64,000 nt of DNA from NCBI RefSeq assembly GCF_021172045.1, contig NZ_CP087164.1, positions 5,456,001-5,520,000 of the forward strand. The letters run 5' to 3'. Positions within the stretch are counted from its first letter, which is position 1. Each line of letters starts with the position of its first letter. A program made the position numbers and the translations under genes. Below the pieces are notes generated by a model. It was not told the DNA's origin. It saw only the letters and a program-made list of their open reading frames with translations, and did not search any database. Shown in pieces: positions 62,129 through 64,000 of the stretch. This DNA is from Capillimicrobium parvum (GTDB taxonomy: Bacteria > Actinomycetota > Thermoleophilia > Solirubrobacterales > Solirubrobacteraceae).

Positions 62129-64000
62129 ATGCGCAGGTCACGGTCGATCCGGGTCATCCCGACGTTGGTTCTCGCGGTGCTGGCGGTTGCCGCGGCGCCC
62201 GCGGTCGCCGCCCCGGCCGAGCGCTTCGTCGCGACCACCGGCGACGACGCCGCCAACACGTGCGCCGTCGAGGCGACGCCGTGCCGGACGATCCAGCACG
62301 CGGTCGACGTGTCCGACGCGGCCAACACCATCAACGTCGCCGCCGGCACCTACGTCGAGTCCGTGGTCGTCGGTCAGGAGCTCACGATCGTCGGTCCGTT
62401 CTCGAACGACTTCCCCGACGACCCGGCCCGCGGCGGTGCGGCGGAGGCGCGCTGGATGGGCGACGGCGGCAGCCCGGCGGTCACCGCGACAGTGGACGGC
62501 ATCGCGATCGCCGGCTTCACGTTCGGCCCGGCGACCGGCCCGGCGAGCGGGCAGGCGGTCCTGATCGAATCGGGTGCCCACGTCAACCAGGTCTGGTACT
62601 CGATCTTCGAGCATCTGGAGCGCGGCATCGAGCTCGACGGCTCGGGCAGTGCGTTCGTCGCCTTCAACCTGTTCCAGGACAACGACGCGGCCTCCGGCGA
62701 GGCCGTCCAGGGCTTCAGCGACGACCAGACGTTCCTCTTCCAGAACCTGTTCCGGCGCAACTCGACGGCGGTCGATCTCGACGGCTCGACGAACGGCCAG
62801 GTCCAGGAGAACTGGTCGACCGGCGACGCGACATTCACGCGCATGCGGGTCACCGGCTCGATGGGCGTGGTCGGCAACCTCGTCGAGGGCGTGACCGAGG
62901 CGGGCATCCTGCTGGCGGGCGACGCCGACGCGGACATCGAGCTCAACTCCATCGACGGCGACGGCGACGGCCTGCGTCTGACACCCGACGGCGGCACGGT
63001 CGTGTCCGACCCGATCGTCGACGGCAACAACCTCCACGACCTCGGCGGCAGCGGCATCGAGGTCGCCGCCGGCGCGCTGAGCGACATCCTGGATGCGCAC
63101 GGCAACCGGATCTTCGGCACCGGTGCGGCCGGGCTCCTCGTCGAGGGCGACGCGGACGTCGATGCGACGAACAACTGGTGGGGCTGCAACGAAGGACCGA
63201 ACCAGCCCGGCTGCGACGACTACTCCGGCGCGAACGTCGACGCCGACCCATGGTCGATCATGACGATCTCGGCCGACCCGGATTCCATCCCGGTGGGCGG
63301 CGACACGAGCCAGATCACCGCGTCGTTCAACACGAACAGCGACGGCGACGACATCCTGCCCCAGGGCATCGGCGACGACGTGCAGGTGGCGTTCTCCACG
63401 ACGCTCGGCGACGTCGACCCCGCGGAGGACTGCACGTGCGGCGGCCTGTCGCTCACCGAGCTGACGTCGGGCGACCTGCCCGGCACCGCGACGGTGACGG
63501 CGACGCTCGACTCCGAGAGCGTGTCGACCGACGTCACCTTCACCGGCGCGCACGCGACGGTCACGCCGGCCGGCGCCGATTTCCAGCCCACCCAGGTCGG
63601 CGGCTACTCGACACGGCGGAAATTCACCGTCTCGAGCGACGGCAACGAGACCCTGCAGGTCTCGAACGTCGGCATCGGTGGGACGGACTCCGGCGACTTC
63701 GTGATCCCGGCCGGCTACGACGGCTGCACCGGGCGGTCGCTCGCGCCGGGCGACCATTGCGTCGTCGAGGCGCGCTTCCAGCCGGTCGGCGGCCCGGGCG
63801 CGAAGGACGGCACGCTCGTCGTCGACACGAACGCGATCGACACGCCGGCCACCGCGACGCTGACGGGCAGCGCCTCGGCTTCGCCGGTGCTGACGATCGT
63901 CCCGGACAGCGCCGACTTCGGCACCGTGAGCGTCAACGCGCTCTCGCGCCAGCAGAAGCTGGTCGTCTACAACGGCAGCGCCGGCGGCGTGACGATCGAC
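62129..64000 (+). CDS. large secreted right-handed beta-helix protein with Ig-like domains (runs off right edge)
   Basis: At least 624 residues, open to the last base of the window. GGAGGAA at 62118-62124 precedes ATG 62129. There is a signal peptide (VIPTLVLAVLAVAAAPAVAA), then an NosD/pectate-lyase-like beta helix of about 340 residues starting FVATTGDDAANTCAVEATPC and TINVAAGTYVESVVV, with a conserved NNWWGCN near its end. Two Ig-like or HYDIN/choice-of-anchor-D-type domains follow (TVTATLDSESVSTDVTF; LTIVPDSADFGTVSVNAL). These proteins usually bind or cut surface polysaccharides or act as adhesins. Confidence 0.85.
   Translation, partial: MRRSRSIRVIPTLVLAVLAVAAAPAVAAPAERFVATTGDDAANTCAVEATPCRTIQHAVDVSDAANTINVAAGTYVESVVVGQELTIVGPFSNDFPDDPARGGAAEARWMGDGGSPAVTATVDGIAIAGFTFGPATGPASGQAVLIESGAHVNQVWYSIFEHLERGIELDGSGSAFVAFNLFQDNDAASGEAVQGFSDDQTFLFQNLFRRNSTAVDLDGSTNGQVQENWSTGDATFTRMRVTGSMGVVGNLVEGVTEAGILLAGDADADIELNSIDGDGDGLRLTPDGGTVVSDPIVDGNNLHDLGGSGIEVAAGALSDILDAHGNRIFGTGAAGLLVEGDADVDATNNWWGCNEGPNQPGCDDYSGANVDADPWSIMTISADPDSIPVGGDTSQITASFNTNSDGDDILPQGIGDDVQVAFSTTLGDVDPAEDCTCGGLSLTELTSGDLPGTATVTATLDSESVSTDVTFTGAHATVTPAGADFQPTQVGGYSTRRKFTVSSDGNETLQVSNVGIGGTDSGDFVIPAGYDGCTGRSLAPGDHCVVEARFQPVGGPGAKDGTLVVDTNAIDTPATATLTGSASASPVLTIVPDSADFGTVSVNALSRQQKLVVYNGSAGGVTID

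Overview
The window is uniformly very GC-rich (about 70 percent or more by eye), with dense genes, GTG and ATG starts and many stop/start overlaps. Acyl-CoA carboxylase with a short epsilon-type subunit, a CysNC fusion, a MoaD-MoaE fusion, LigC-type ligase, NfeD/slipin and a tiny Cys-rich basic protein together suggest a high-GC Gram-positive bacterium. My best guess is a deep-branching actinobacterium of the Thermoleophilia/Solirubrobacterales type. That placement is inference from gene content, not a search.

Layout. 1-4.3 kb: edge-truncated MMPL transporter, a degenerate GAF/HD-GYP/GGDEF protein, a DUF1905 protein abutting the wreck of a short-chain dehydrogenase, and a methyltransferase. 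4.4-10.7 kb: the selenocysteine island (tRNA-Sec, then selA-selB) interrupted by an opposing secreted S8-type protease with six TIG repeats. 10.7-16.0 kb: FAD oxidoreductase, SRPBCC protein, polyprenyl-phosphate sugar transferase, UDP-glucuronate decarboxylase, a 34-residue Cys-rich protein and fused molybdopterin synthase. 16.2-26.7 kb: methylmalonyl-CoA mutase large subunit, secreted proteins, acyl-CoA carboxylase beta chain, membrane proteins, GDPD, ornithine-cyclodeaminase-like protein and the carboxylase epsilon chain. 26.8-33.1 kb: an assimilatory sulfate reduction operon (sulfite reductase, cysH, TauE-type exporter, cysD, cysNC). 33.2-41.3 kb: biotin carboxylase/BCCP chain, small enzymes, a collagen-like secreted protein, a coupled HAD-MBL-VOC operon, and sucCD followed by a strong terminator hairpin.

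42.7-52.0 kb holds the most interesting block: eight tightly packed genes encoding an Ala/Pro-rich coiled-coil protein, a small membrane protein, a stand-alone GspE-N/MshEN-like fragment, a glycosyltransferase 2 with a textbook double MshEN cyclic-di-GMP-binding motif, a multi-pass GT-C-like membrane protein, a DivIVA-like coiled coil, a lipoprotein of unknown fold, and a PstS-like lipoprotein interrupted by a coiled coil. I read it as a candidate cyclic-di-GMP-controlled envelope glycan synthesis/export machine. 52-64 kb: aminotransferase, MMPL transporter, LysR and EamA genes, a repeat-bearing tail-anchored protein, TetR, LigC ligase, NfeD/slipin pair, a miniature glycerate-kinase-like protein, a LuxR stub, and the start of a large secreted beta-helix protein that runs off the right edge.

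How genes work together: the carboxylase chains (alpha 33181, beta 20661, epsilon 26488), the mutase (16250) and sucCD (39228) could carry propionyl-CoA to succinate. The selenocysteine genes plus molybdopterin synthase are what a selenocysteine formate dehydrogenase would need, though none lies here. A separate recurring signature is short tandem duplication straddling gene 3' ends (4520-4581, 36151-36305, 41247-41274).
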